Made by a program: the position numbers and the translations under genes | The notes under the pieces: model-generated | What the model saw: only the letters and a program-made list of their open reading frames with translations | Told to the model about the DNA's origin: nothing | The model's database searches: none | NCBI RefSeq assembly: GCF_010729305.1 | Contig: NZ_AP022574.1 | Location: 5,580,001 to 5,644,000, forward strand | Length of the DNA: 64,000 bases | DNA from: Mycolicibacterium psychrotolerans | Lineage (GTDB): Bacteria; Actinomycetota; Actinomycetes; Mycobacteriales; Mycobacteriaceae | Direction of reading: 5' to 3' | Shown here: one piece after another, positions 1 through 14,479 of the stretch | How the letters are laid out: every line of letters starts with the position of its first letter | Position numbering within the stretch: position 1 is the stretch's first letter

Positions 1-2310
<2,310 letters not shown>

Positions 2311-2344
2311 CTAGAAACTTGAAACAGGCCGGTGGACGAGGTTT

Positions 2345-5911
<3,567 letters not shown>

Positions 5912-6032
5912 TCACGAGCCTCCCGGACGCACGGCACGCGTCTAGATCTCTGAGCAGGGCTCAGGCTAGAACCACGTGGTGGGTGCGGCGTGGAAAACCG
6001 AGATGGGCAGGATGCAGCCAGCGCAACGTCCA

Positions 6033-6061
6033 ACAATAGCGCAGGACGGCAAATTCCTCAA
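6033..6061 (-). promoter_or_regulatory. Candidate SigA-type promoter of rpoBC (proximal)
   Basis: Read on the minus strand there is TTGAGG (6061-6056), a 17-base spacer and TATTGT (6038-6033). Spacing and hexamers fit a mycobacterial housekeeping promoter. The start site would be near 6026, giving an rpoB leader of about 180 bases. Confidence 0.5.
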
Positions 6062-6139
6062 CATCCAGCGACAGACCACATGCCACGAAGGCGGGTCCGC
6101 TGGCTGGCGTCCTCATCCCGTGCAAACATGCTGGCCAAT

Positions 6140-6168
6140 AGATTGGCCCGGTTTCGCCCTTCCGTCAA
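6140..6168 (-). promoter_or_regulatory. Candidate second promoter of rpoBC (distal)
   Basis: On the minus strand TTGACG (6168-6163) is followed after 17 bases by CAATCT (6145-6140). The -35 is close to consensus and the -10 is weaker. It lies about 105 bases upstream of the proximal candidate. Confidence 0.35.
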
Positions 6169-6364
6169 GAGATAACGCGGTGTTTGGTCACAGAACATCT
6201 GAAGAAATGTGAAAGAGGATGTGATCAGACGGCGAAGCGTGTGCGCGCGGCGGGCCGCTACGTCACAGGCGCACGGATGTATCCGTCAAACCTGATGTTG
6301 ATTGCTGTAGATGCGCGCGACGACGCACCACGGCACAGTGGAAGCCCGGTGGCCCGGGCGGGTG

Positions 6365-7429
6365 TCAGCGGTCGCCGGCGACGGGGATGCGCCCGGTGGG
6401 CGCGTCATCCTCGGCCCGCTCGCGGTCGTAGTCGCGTACGGAGTGCTGGTTCGAGCCCTCGAGGTCGGCGCGGATGGCTTCCTGCGCGGCCGGCGGCAGC
6501 GTGTGCATGATCTCGCGCACGCGGGCCTGGCGGCGACCGACGGCCTTACGCTCGGGCATCCCCGGGGTGGCCATGACCTGCGGCGGCACACCCTCGATCT
6601 CCTCCGTGCCACCATCGTGGTGACCGGCGTCGACCATGGCCTGCTCTTCGGCCATCGTCGACTCGTCCTTCTCCTCGGACATGCCGATCGGGCCGATGCG
6701 TCGACCGTTGAGGAACTGCTTGACCACCGGCTCGTCGCTGGTCAGCAGCACCTCGCGCGGACCGAACATCACCAGGTGCTTACGGAACAGCATGCCCATG
6801 TTGTCGGGCACCGTGCGGGCGATGTTGATGTTGTGCGTGACGATCAGGATCGTGCAGTCGATCTGGGCGTTGATGTCGATCAGCAGCTGCGACAGATACG
6901 CGGTACGCACCGGGTCCAGACCCGAGTCGGGCTCGTCGCAGAGAATGATCTGCGGGTCCAGCACCAGCGACCGGGCCAGCCCCGCGCGCTTGCGCATACC
7001 GCCGGAGATCTCACCGGGGAACTTGTCCTCATCCCCGCCCAGACCCACCAGGTCCAGCTTCTCCATCACGATCTGGCGGATCTCGGATTCCTTCTTCTTC
7101 GTGTGCTCACGAAGCGGGAACGCGGTGTTGTCGTACAGGCTCATCGAGCCGAACAGCGCGCCGTCCTGGAACATCACACCGAACAGCGTGCGGATCTCGT
7201 AGAGCTCCTTGGCCGAGCACTCGATGATGTTGGTGCCGTCGACGATGATCTTGCCCCGCTCCGGGCGCAGCAGTCCGATCAGCGACTTCAGGAACACCGA
7301 CTTACCGGTACCCGACGGGCCGAGCAGCACACTGACCTCACCGGCAGGCAGGTCGAACGTGACGTCTTCCCAGATTCGCTGTGAGCCGAAGGACTTGGTC
7401 AATCCCTCAACCTGAATGCCAATGCCCAC
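6365..7429 (-). CDS. mkl: Mce-associated ATP-binding protein Mkl (MceG)
   Basis: Cytoplasmic ATPase thought to power the Mce lipid importers, equivalent to Rv0655. The ABC domain fills roughly residues 1-260, with Walker A (G-P-S-G-T-G-K-S), the signature I-S-G-G-M-R-K-R and Walker B ending L-C-D-E-P-D-S-G-L-D-P. The signature followed by M-R-K-R is typical of MlaF/Mkl-type ATPases. A C-terminal tail of about 95 charged residues follows, as in the mycobacterial family. The start is GTG 7429 (M-G-I-G-I-Q-V) behind GAGAGGA. It is a single gene between rplL and rpoB on the same strand, and no permease or mce gene is nearby, which fits an ATPase shared by several loci. Confidence 0.93.
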   Translation of the reverse strand: MGIGIQVEGLTKSFGSQRIWEDVTFDLPAGEVSVLLGPSGTGKSVFLKSLIGLLRPERGKIIVDGTNIIECSAKELYEIRTLFGVMFQDGALFGSMSLYDNTAFPLREHTKKKESEIRQIVMEKLDLVGLGGDEDKFPGEISGGMRKRAGLARSLVLDPQIILCDEPDSGLDPVRTAYLSQLLIDINAQIDCTILIVTHNINIARTVPDNMGMLFRKHLVMFGPREVLLTSDEPVVKQFLNGRRIGPIGMSEEKDESTMAEEQAMVDAGHHDGGTEEIEGVPPQVMATPGMPERKAVGRRQARVREIMHTLPPAAQEAIRADLEGSNQHSVRDYDRERAEDDAPTGRIPVAGDR

Positions 7430-7461
7430 GCGAATTCCTCTCGCCAGTCCCAGACATGCTC

Positions 7462-7497
7462 GCCACAGGCTTCCCGCCTGTGGCTTGAGTCACTGTA
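7462..7497 (-). promoter_or_regulatory. Inverted repeat and -10-like box upstream of mkl
   Basis: A perfect 9-bp inverted repeat (GCCACAGGC at 7462-7470, GCCTGTGGC at 7476-7484) lies 33 bases upstream of the mkl start. Just beyond it TACAGT reads on the minus strand at 7497-7492. If that is the -10, the repeat covers the first transcribed bases and could be an operator or a 5' hairpin. The -35 is poor. Confidence 0.35.
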
Positions 7498-7575
7498 ACC
7501 TACCCGGTCACGCCGTAACACTCGGTCGGTGAAGCTGCCAGGACCCCTCTCCGGCACACCGGGCCCATAACGTAG

Positions 7576-7610
7576 CGCGGGGCTGGTCTGTTTGCCAGAC
7601 CAGCCCCGCG
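7576..7610 (-). terminator. Strong hairpin after rplL
   Basis: A perfect 14-bp stem (CGCGGGGCTGGTCT at 7576-7589, its complement at 7597-7610) with a 7-base loop lies 49 bases beyond the rplL stop. There is no U tract, which is common for actinobacterial terminators. It separates rplJ-rplL from mkl. Confidence 0.7.
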
Positions 7611-7658
7611 GCTGACGTCGCCGTCACTGCGTTCCGGGTGCCGGAACGCCAACGGGAA

Positions 7659-8048
7659 CTACTTGACGGTGACCGACGCGCCCGCGGCCTCGAGCTTGGC
7701 CTTGGCGTCGTCGGCGGCCTCCTTGGTGACCTTCTCGAGCAGCGGCTTGGGGGCGCTGTCGACCAGATCCTTGGCCTCCTTGAGGCCCAGGCCGGACACG
7801 ATCTCGCGGACGACCTTGATGACGCCGATCTTCTTCTCGCCGGCGCCCTCGAGGATGACGTCGAACTCCGACTGCTCCTCGGCGGCCTCGGCGGGGGCAC
7901 CGGCGGCGGGGCCGGCAGCGGCGACGGCGACCGGCGCCGCGGCGGTGACCTCGAAGGTCTCCTCGAACTTCTTGACGAACTCCGACAGCTCGAGCAGCGT
8001 CAGCTCCTTGAATGCCTCGAGCAGGTCGTCGGTGGAAAGCTTGGCCAT
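7659..8048 (-). CDS. rplL: Ribosomal protein L7/L12
   Basis: Acidic stalk protein of the large ribosomal subunit that recruits translation GTPases. It has 129 aa: an N-terminal dimerisation helix region ([13 protein letters not shown]), an Ala/Pro-rich hinge around residues 38-55, and the globular C-terminal domain with the factor-binding segment [11 protein letters not shown]. The ATG at 8048 has an A/G-rich site upstream. It follows rplJ after 58 bases, the standard pair, and is closed by the hairpin at 7576-7610. Confidence 0.97.
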   Translation of the reverse strand: MAKLSTDDLLEAFKELTLLELSEFVKKFEETFEVTAAAPVAVAAAGPAAGAPAEAAEEQSEFDVILEGAGEKKIGVIKVVREIVSGLGLKEAKDLVDSAPKPLLEKVTKEAADDAKAKLEAAGASVTVK

Positions 8049-8106
8049 GATGGTCCTTCCTTTGTTACTTCTGAGCTAGTGGGTGGTGAACTACGTGCGG
8101 AAGCCG

Positions 8107-8634
8107 CTACTGCGCTTCCTCAGCGGCCTTCTTCTCTTGCAGCGCGGCGGCCAGACGTGCGACCTGCGACGCCGGAGCGTTGAACAGACCGGCGGCCTTG
8201 GCCAGATTCGCCTTCATCGCGCCGGCCATCTTGGCCAGCAGCACCTCGCGCGACTCGAGGTCCGCGATGCGGTTGACCTCGTCGACGGACAGCGCGCGGC
8301 CGTCCATGTAGCCGCCCTTGATGACCAGCGCCTTGTTGTCCTTGGCGAAGGTCTTGATCGCCTTGGCGGCGTCGACGGCCTCGCCCTTGACGAACGCGAT
8401 CGCGGTGGGCCCGACGAACAGCTCGTCGAGGCCTTCGATGCCCGCCTCCGCCGCGGCACGCTTGACCAGCGTGTTCTTGGCGACGGAGTAGGTGGCGGAA
8501 TCACCGAGCGAACGGCGCAGGTCCTTGAGGTTGGCGACGGTCAGCCCGCGGTACTCGGTGACGAGCGTCGCCGAAGCCTCCTTGAACTGCTCGGCGATGT
8601 CGGCAACCGCGGTGGCCTTGTCAGCCTTGGCCAT
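8107..8634 (-). CDS. rplJ: Ribosomal protein L10
   Basis: Stalk base protein that anchors L7/L12 dimers to 23S rRNA; 175 aa starting M-A-K-A-D-K-A-T-A. The ATG at 8634 is chosen because a clear GAGGAGG lies seven bases before it and because L10 proteins begin there; an in-frame upstream extension to 8724 would run through the leader RNA. The C-terminal helix that carries L7/L12 is the Ala/Lys-rich segment ending [14 protein letters not shown] long structured leader precedes it, which fits autogenous control by the L10-L12 complex. Confidence 0.97.
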   Translation of the reverse strand: MAKADKATAVADIAEQFKEASATLVTEYRGLTVANLKDLRRSLGDSATYSVAKNTLVKRAAAEAGIEGLDELFVGPTAIAFVKGEAVDAAKAIKTFAKDNKALVIKGGYMDGRALSVDEVNRIADLESREVLLAKMAGAMKANLAKAAGLFNAPASQVARLAAALQEKKAAEEAQ

Positions 8635-8689
8635 GCATGCCTCCTCGTGGTTGATTACGGTCGTTTCACCTCGACCGACCCGGGAAAGC

Positions 8690-8817
8690 ACAACGCCCCG
8701 ACGCAGACAGGTCGGGGCGCACACGTAGACGTACTAGCCTCGTCCTCCTGCGTAGGCCGCCGGGTATGACCCGGACCTTCGACCAATTTCTTGGTGACCG
8801 ACGGTCTTCGGTGGAAC
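8690..8817 (-). ncRNA. L10 leader of rplJL, with terminator-like hairpin
   Basis: Between the candidate start site near 8817 and rplJ the minus strand carries the features I associate with actinobacterial L10 leaders: an A-C-C-G-A-A-G-A-C-C-G element, then G-A-A-G-G-T-C, then G-G-C-G-G-C-C-T near 8755-8765. Downstream is a perfect 9-bp stem (CGCCCCGAC 8694-8702 with GTCGGGGCG 8711-8719) followed by TTGTGCTTT, which looks like an attenuator. In such leaders the L10-L12 complex binds a kink-turn RNA and limits its own synthesis. Confidence 0.65.
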
Positions 8818-8823
8818 CGAGCC

Positions 8824-8853
8824 AGGATAGCCTGCCGCCGCTCGATCAGCCAA
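8824..8853 (-). promoter_or_regulatory. Candidate promoter of rplJL
   Basis: On the minus strand TTGGCT (8853-8848), an 18-base spacer and TATCCT (8829-8824). The -35 overlaps the last codons and stop of the upstream ROK kinase gene, so the ribosomal unit starts inside the end of its neighbour. Confidence 0.5.
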
Positions 8854-9754
8854 AACGGCCGAGAGCGGCAGCGCCCACCAGCCCGGCGTCGCCGCCGAGC
8901 TGCGCAGGCACCACGGTGAGACCGGCCAGGAAATCCAGCCCGGCGTAGGTGCGCAGCGCCGCGCGCAGCGGGTCGAACAACAATGCGCCGGACTTCGCGA
9001 CGCCGCCGCCGACGACGACCAGGTCCAGGTCGCACACCGCGGCCACCGACGCGATCATTCGGGCCAGGGCGTCCGCACCGCGCTCGAAGGCCTGCAGCGC
9101 CACCGGGTCCCCGCGAAGCGCGTCATCGGCGAGTTCCTTCGCACCGGCCTGCGGCGGCGGCTGCCATCCGTGGTCGCGGGCCCACCGGGCCAGGTGCGGT
9201 CCGGACGCCACCGTTTCGGCGCAGCCGCGCCCGCCACAGGTGCACGGCGCGCCGCCGGGGTCGACGACGACGTGCCCGACGTGACCCGCGTTGCCGGTGC
9301 GCCCGTGGTACGGCGTGCCGTCGAGCACCAGGCCGCCGCCGATGCCGGTGGACACCACCATGCCCAGCAGGAAGCGGGCGTCGCGGCCGGCGCCGCGCCA
9401 CCACTCCCCCATCGCCATGCACAGGCCGTCGCCGCCCAGCCGGACCGGCAGTCCTGTCACCTCGGCCACTCGCGCGACGACGGGGAAACCGCGCCACTGC
9501 GGGATGTTGATGGGGCTGACGGTGCCGGCAGGCACGTCGATGGGCCCCGCGGATCCGACGCCGACGGCGGTCACGTCGGCGCCGCCGGTGGCGCGGACAT
9601 CGGCGAGCAGCGCGGCGACCGCAGCCCACACGGTTTCGGCGTCACCGAGCGGGGTGGGGCGCTGCTCGTGGTGCGTGAGGGTGCCGTCGCCGTCGACGAG
9701 TCCCGCGGCGATCTTCGTTCCGCCGATGTCGAGGGCCAGGATCAGGGCGGCCAT
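8846..9754 (-). CDS. ROK-family sugar kinase
   Basis: Predicted cytoplasmic hexose kinase of the ROK family, 302 aa, in the position of Rv0650. The ATG at 9754 shares its A with the TGA of the preceding gene, and the protein then opens directly into the phosphate-binding motif L-D-I-G-G-T-K. The zinc site C-T-C-G-G-R-G-C-A-E is intact. Two motifs are unusual: the catalytic Asp sits in G-G-D-G instead of N-D-A, and the E-x-G-H motif reads G-H-V-G-H, so the Glu is replaced by His. Substrate is unknown. It is translationally coupled to the mannosidase unit, so it may phosphorylate a released sugar; this is inference. Confidence 0.85.
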   Translation of the reverse strand: MAALILALDIGGTKIAAGLVDGDGTLTHHEQRPTPLGDAETVWAAVAALLADVRATGGADVTAVGVGSAGPIDVPAGTVSPINIPQWRGFPVVARVAEVTGLPVRLGGDGLCMAMGEWWRGAGRDARFLLGMVVSTGIGGGLVLDGTPYHGRTGNAGHVGHVVVDPGGAPCTCGGRGCAETVASGPHLARWARDHGWQPPPQAGAKELADDALRGDPVALQAFERGADALARMIASVAAVCDLDLVVVGGGVAKSGALLFDPLRAALRTYAGLDFLAGLTVVPAQLGGDAGLVGAAALGRFG

Positions 9755-10299
9755 CAGTGGGTGTGGGTGTTGTCGGGCTGGCGGGGATCGCCGGGATGTT
9801 CGTAGCCGGGGGCGAGCCGCACGAGTTCGGCGCAGCGGGCGTCCAGCCAGCGACGGTAGGCGCGCCGTCGGGCCGACGCGCACAGATGTTCGGCGACAGC
9901 ACTTTCCGGCATGCGGTCGGGGTGGCGGGCGTGGTAGTCGGCCACCTCGTCGACGTCGACCACCACACCCGCCGTGATGCGGGCGAACACCGCGCGCCCG
10001 ACCGGGTCGGCGAGCGTGGCCGCGGCGACGCTGCCGACCTCCATGTGGGCCAGTGTGTCGGGCAGCAGTTCGGCGTGCGGTGGCGCCTCGGCGCCGCGCA
10101 GTGTCGCGGCCTCGCGGGCGACCACCCGTTCGGTCACCAGCACCTGGGTGAGCCAGCGCCGCAGCTGCCGTGCTTCACGGGTGCCCGGCCGGGGCAGCGC
10201 GTGCTCGGGCGCGCGGGCGCGCACCGCCTGTTCGCGGGCGTCCACCTCGACGATCGTGACCGGCTCGCCGGCGACGGTCGCCGCCACCCCCGCCCTCAC
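9754..10299 (-). CDS. Conserved mycobacterial protein of unknown function (position of Rv0649)
   Basis: A 181-aa soluble protein starting at GTG 10299, which overlaps the mannosidase stop as GTGA; its own stop overlaps the kinase start as TGATG. The H37Rv gene in this position is labelled fabD2, but no acyltransferase G-H-S-x-G motif exists here. The segment D-V-D-E-V-A-D-Y-H-A-R-H-P-D-R (about residues 118-132) resembles the helix found in SurA/PpiC-type prolyl isomerases and chaperones, without the isomerase domain. There is no signal peptide or membrane segment. Function is unassigned; tight coupling to alpha-mannosidase and sugar kinase suggests a role with them. Confidence 0.8.
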   Translation of the reverse strand: MRAGVAATVAGEPVTIVEVDAREQAVRARAPEHALPRPGTREARQLRRWLTQVLVTERVVAREAATLRGAEAPPHAELLPDTLAHMEVGSVAAATLADPVGRAVFARITAGVVVDVDEVADYHARHPDRMPESAVAEHLCASARRRAYRRWLDARCAELVRLAPGYEHPGDPRQPDNTHTH

Positions 10300-13200
10300 C
10301 GCGTCACCTCGACCGACACCGCAGGGGTGTAGACCAGTTCGCCGGCGCAGGACACCCGGATCAGGGCCCACCAGCGCCCGGGCGGCGTCCACCGCGGCGG
10401 CGTCACGTCGAACCGGAGGTCCACCGAGCTGCGTGCCGGAAGCACGTCACCGATGATGTTGGGCGCCAACCAGTCCCAGGTCTCCCAGGGAGATATCACG
10501 TGCGCCTCGACGGCGAGGTCCGCGTGCGCGTCGGTGGCGACTGTCACCCGTAACGACGCGGTCCCGCCAGGCGCCAGCGTCACGGGCGCCGGCTCTGCCG
10601 CGATGCGCAACACCCGGTCGTCGTGACGACCCAGCGACACCAGACACACGTCCTCGACGGTCTGGTGCCAGGCCGCCGGGATCGCTGCGCCCGTGGCCGC
10701 CAGTTCGGCGCGCACGGGGTACCAGCCGGGCACCGCGGCTGCGGGGACCTCCACGTCGAGGACGGACTCGAGGTGCTCGCCGGGCGGCAGCACGAAGGGC
10801 AGCTCGGCCACGCCGAGTGTCCACTCCGGCGGCGTGACGATGCGCACCCTGCCGTGCAGCGCGGCGTCGGTCGCGTCGCTGGCGACGGTCAGCCGCAGTG
10901 ACACCGGTCCGGCGTGCTCGAGCGCGAGACGGTGGGGATGCAGGTGGGCGACCGCGGGCAGCCCGCCCAGGGGTGCCGGTCCACGGTTGTGCAACCAGTA
11001 GCGACTGTAGAGCGGTTGAGCCGGTTCGGCGTCGGGCCCGAGCGGTTCACCGGCCGCGTCGAGCACCCTGGGCAGGTTCAATGAGGTTCGCAGCGTGGCG
11101 ATTTCGTAGCCACCCAACTGCAGCGGATCGGTCGACGCCTCGAGGGGTTCTTCCACCAGGTCGAGGCGCTCCGACGCCGACACGGCGCGCAGCCCCGATT
11201 GCAGCGTGACCTGCGCGCTGCGGCCCAGCGTCTCGATCAACCGAATCGCGATGTCGTCGGTCGGTCCGACCCGTCGGGCACTGCCCTGCGCGGTGGGATT
11301 GCCCGCCCTCTTGATCGCGCCCACCGCGACGGCCCCGGCGGGGTGTACCTCGAGCAGCGATCCCCACGCGGGCAGGCCTCCGCTGCGCGGATCGTGGTGT
11401 GCGCGGACGGCGATCAGTTCGTTGTTGAATTCCGCGCTGCGCGCGGGCATCCCGAGATCGCGCCAGTCGCCGGCACCGGCGAGGACGGCGTAGTCGAAGG
11501 TGTGTGTCCAGTGCTGCAGCCCGAAGGCGGACCCGTCGGGCGCGGTGCGGCGTGGCGGGTCTATCCAGGTGCCCGACGGCCAGCCCGTGCAGGAGCGCAT
11601 CAGCGACAGGTGCAGCGTGCCGTCGGTGTCGACGGCGAAGCCCGGCATGCCGCGGTTCACGACGGCCACGGTGTGGGAGGCGCACTCCTCCGCCACGTCC
11701 TGGTCGACGCCGATCTCGCCGTCGGCCAGGTCGGCGGCGAGCGCGGCGACCGCGGCCGCGGTGTCACCGTCGGCGCCCACCACCAGGACCGGGAGCGCTC
11801 GTGGCGCCCGCAGGTCGGCGCCGGGCACCCAGACGTCGCGCAGCGGTGCCGACGCGGGCACCCACACCCGGGGCGAGGCTGCGGGGACATCGAGAACCGT
11901 TGCGGTGAATGCGTTGTCGCCGATGCTGATCCGAACGTCGGGCAGGTTGGAGTCGACGGACAGATCGCCGTACCGGGGCGCGTCGGCGCTGCTGCAGGTC
12001 GCGGTCACCCCGGCCCTGCCGAGCGCGGCCATCAGCTCGCGGACCGCGGCGAGGAGCGGCGTGTCGGCGGCGGGCGGGATCACCACCTCGGCGACCGCGA
12101 TCGCGCGCGCCGAGGTGCCGCGGAACCGGATCCGCGCGGTCGAGGAAAGGCCGAACCAGCCGTGGGCGGGGTTGTCGAGCGTGTGCGGGTGCACGGCCGT
12201 GTCGACCGACTCCGTCGAGCCCGGTTCGTGCAGAAGCGCGAAACCGCGCCCGATCACGGCGTTGCCCACCTCGCTGACCGGCATGGCGCCGGGAACCGGA
12301 CACGGCCACCGCAGCCGCAGCAGCCGGTCCTCGCCGGTGAAGTCGTCGACGGTGGTGCGGCAGTCCAGCCGGTCGACGCCGTGCCACAGCGTGAGCGTCT
12401 GGGTGTAGCGCAGCACCCCGGTGATCTCCCCGGTGACGACCAGACGCTCCCCGATGTCGCTGCGGTACCTGGTCACCGTCGCCGGCGACTGCGCCGATGT
12501 GACGACCGGCCCTCGGGGCAGCAGGTGCCATGGCCCCTCCCCGGCGGTCGGGTGCGCGGAATACTCTTCGTAGACGGCGAGTTCGTTGCCGACCCGGTCT
12601 GCGGCGAGCAGTTCGCGACCGCAGGCCACCAGTGAGCTGACGCCCCCGCCGCGCGACGCGTCCACCGCGAGAGCGATGGTGCCGTTGGTGATGATATTGC
12701 CCGGCAATGCTTTCCAGGCCGTCGCTGCGTCACCCGACTCCAGCCGGTAGGACCGCCAGCCCAGCGAGGGGACGTCGCGCGCCAACCAGGTCAGCGAGTG
12801 GCCGCCGTGCTCGGCCACCACGGCCACCGGCGTGCCGTCGTCTTCGACGACGCGGCCGTGCCACGGCTGATCCAGGTGTACGGTGACCACGTCGGAACGG
12901 TTGTGCGCCAATGGGTTCCACACCACCACTGAGGCGTCGACGGCGTTGGAGAGCAGCGTGAGCGCGCGGTCGGCGATCCCGCGGCCGAGCTGCCACGCAT
13001 CACGCCACCCGGTGAGCAGGTCCAGGTACACCTGGTCGGACTCCGAGCCGGTGATCGCGTCGTGGTGCGCGCCGTAGGCCAACTGCACCCAGGCCTTCGC
13101 GAGCGCCGCCTCCGGGTAGACGGCGCCGGTCAGTGCACCGGCGAACACCGCGAACCGCTCGGCGGCCAGGACGGCGTTCTCGGCGGCGCGGTTGGCCTGC

Positions 13201-14420
13201 TTGGTGTCGATGTAGGAGACGTCCTTTCCGGTGTAGATCGGGTTCATGTCGCGGGTCTGCGGCGAGGCCGCCACGCCCCGCGTCGCCGCGTCGGCGCGCA
13301 CCGCGGCGAAGAACTCCCCGGGCACCGCGCACACGAACCGCGGCCAGGTGTAGCGGGCGTTCCAGTCGCGGTGGATGTCGGTGACCCACTTGTTGGGCGG
13401 GGTGTAATCGGTGCCGACGGGCAGCAGCACGTTGCGCGTCAGCGCGACCTTCTTCAGCTGGGTGAACAGCTCGTAGGTGGCCTCCTCGGCCTCGGCCAGC
13501 GTCGGGGCGGAGTCCATCCACCAGCCCGCCGCGTAGTGGGCGGGCATGTAGTGGGTGAGAAGCCCGCGGCCCGAGGGCGCCATCCACTCGAATTCGCTGG
13601 CGAACTGCATGCGTTCGGGATCGCCACCGTCGGCCATCGGTCCCCACTGGTGGTGCGGCCCGCGGGCCCATGAGCTCGACGTGAGGCCGGCGTCGGCGGC
13701 CATGCCCGGGAATTGCGGATCGTGGCCGAAGACGTCGAGCTGCCAGGCGGTCGCCGGCGACGCTCCCAGCACGTCACGCTGAAACCCGATGCCGGCCACG
13801 AAGTTCCGGATCGCCGTCTCCGGCCCGGTGAGGTTGGTGTTGGGCTCGTTGTAGGTGCCGCCCATGATCTCGACGCGGCCTTCGGCGAGGAACCTGCGCA
13901 GGTCGGCCCGCTCCTCGGGGTGTGTGTCCCAGAACGGTTTGAGGTAGTCGACCTCGGCCAGCACGAACTTGTACACCGGCTCCTGCCGGGCCATCTCGAG
14001 GTGCGCGCGGACGAGGTCGAAGCCGTTGGTCTGCCGGCACCGGCCGGGCGGATCCTCGGTCCACAGACTGGTGTAGGCGGCCTGAGTGTTCCACCACACC
14101 GGGTCGTAGTGGAAGTGGCTGACCATGAACATCGTCCAGCCCGGCTCGGCGACGACGAAGTCGAATTCGAGCGCGCTCTCACCGACGGTCGCGCGAGCCC
14201 GTCGGACGTGCCCGGCCTCCCGATCGGCGACCCGCACCGGAACCTCGATCGAACCGTCCCCCGGTTCGGTGGTCACCAGCCCCGGCGTGGTCAGCCCGGG
14301 TCCGTCCACCCGTACGGGACCCCTCGAGGTACTACCGCAGTAAGAGACCCGGACCAGCTGCAGTGCGTCGTCGGGCGGGCCGGAGAAAAGTTCCGTCGAC
14401 TCCGCGGAAGTGACGTGCAC
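10296..14420 (-). CDS. Glycoside hydrolase family 38 alpha-mannosidase
   Basis: Large predicted alpha-mannosidase, 1374 aa, equivalent in position to Rv0648 (about 1215 aa there). The catalytic domain starts near residue 97 with the zinc-binding H-F-H-Y-D-P-V-W. The nucleophile Asp appears in W-Q-L-D-V-F-G-H-D near residue 220, and a later zinc ligand lies in G-A-H-H-D-A-I-T-G. The C-terminal half is beta-rich, as in the family. No signal peptide is evident, so it is probably cytoplasmic and could turn over mannose-containing glycoconjugates; this is inference. The GTG at 14420 is the longest start. It is the first gene of a coupled unit with the 181-aa protein and the ROK kinase. Confidence 0.9.
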   Translation of the reverse strand: MHVTSAESTELFSGPPDDALQLVRVSYCGSTSRGPVRVDGPGLTTPGLVTTEPGDGSIEVPVRVADREAGHVRRARATVGESALEFDFVVAEPGWTMFMVSHFHYDPVWWNTQAAYTSLWTEDPPGRCRQTNGFDLVRAHLEMARQEPVYKFVLAEVDYLKPFWDTHPEERADLRRFLAEGRVEIMGGTYNEPNTNLTGPETAIRNFVAGIGFQRDVLGASPATAWQLDVFGHDPQFPGMAADAGLTSSSWARGPHHQWGPMADGGDPERMQFASEFEWMAPSGRGLLTHYMPAHYAAGWWMDSAPTLAEAEEATYELFTQLKKVALTRNVLLPVGTDYTPPNKWVTDIHRDWNARYTWPRFVCAVPGEFFAAVRADAATRGVAASPQTRDMNPIYTGKDVSYIDTKQANRAAENAVLAAERFAVFAGALTGAVYPEAALAKAWVQLAYGAHHDAITGSESDQVYLDLLTGWRDAWQLGRGIADRALTLLSNAVDASVVVWNPLAHNRSDVVTVHLDQPWHGRVVEDDGTPVAVVAEHGGHSLTWLARDVPSLGWRSYRLESGDAATAWKALPGNIITNGTIALAVDASRGGGVSSLVACGRELLAADRVGNELAVYEEYSAHPTAGEGPWHLLPRGPVVTSAQSPATVTRYRSDIGERLVVTGEITGVLRYTQTLTLWHGVDRLDCRTTVDDFTGEDRLLRLRWPCPVPGAMPVSEVGNAVIGRGFALLHEPGSTESVDTAVHPHTLDNPAHGWFGLSSTARIRFRGTSARAIAVAEVVIPPAADTPLLAAVRELMAALGRAGVTATCSSADAPRYGDLSVDSNLPDVRISIGDNAFTATVLDVPAASPRVWVPASAPLRDVWVPGADLRAPRALPVLVVGADGDTAAAVAALAADLADGEIGVDQDVAEECASHTVAVVNRGMPGFAVDTDGTLHLSLMRSCTGWPSGTWIDPPRRTAPDGSAFGLQHWTHTFDYAVLAGAGDWRDLGMPARSAEFNNELIAVRAHHDPRSGGLPAWGSLLEVHPAGAVAVGAIKRAGNPTAQGSARRVGPTDDIAIRLIETLGRSAQVTLQSGLRAVSASERLDLVEEPLEASTDPLQLGGYEIATLRTSLNLPRVLDAAGEPLGPDAEPAQPLYSRYWLHNRGPAPLGGLPAVAHLHPHRLALEHAGPVSLRLTVASDATDAALHGRVRIVTPPEWTLGVAELPFVLPPGEHLESVLDVEVPAAAVPGWYPVRAELAATGAAIPAAWHQTVEDVCLVSLGRHDDRVLRIAAEPAPVTLAPGGTASLRVTVATDAHADLAVEAHVISPWETWDWLAPNIIGDVLPARSSVDLRFDVTPPRWTPPGRWWALIRVSCAGELVYTPAVSVEVTR

Positions 14421-14479
14421 AGGGCCACCCTACGGGCGCCGGTGCGACGATCGACGGGTTCCGCGCGATACGGAGGCAC

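Noticed and set aside
9754-10299. Annotation as malonyl-CoA transacylase (fabD2) by position
   Set aside because: The protein lacks the G-H-S-x-G active site and is too short; only the gene order supports the name.
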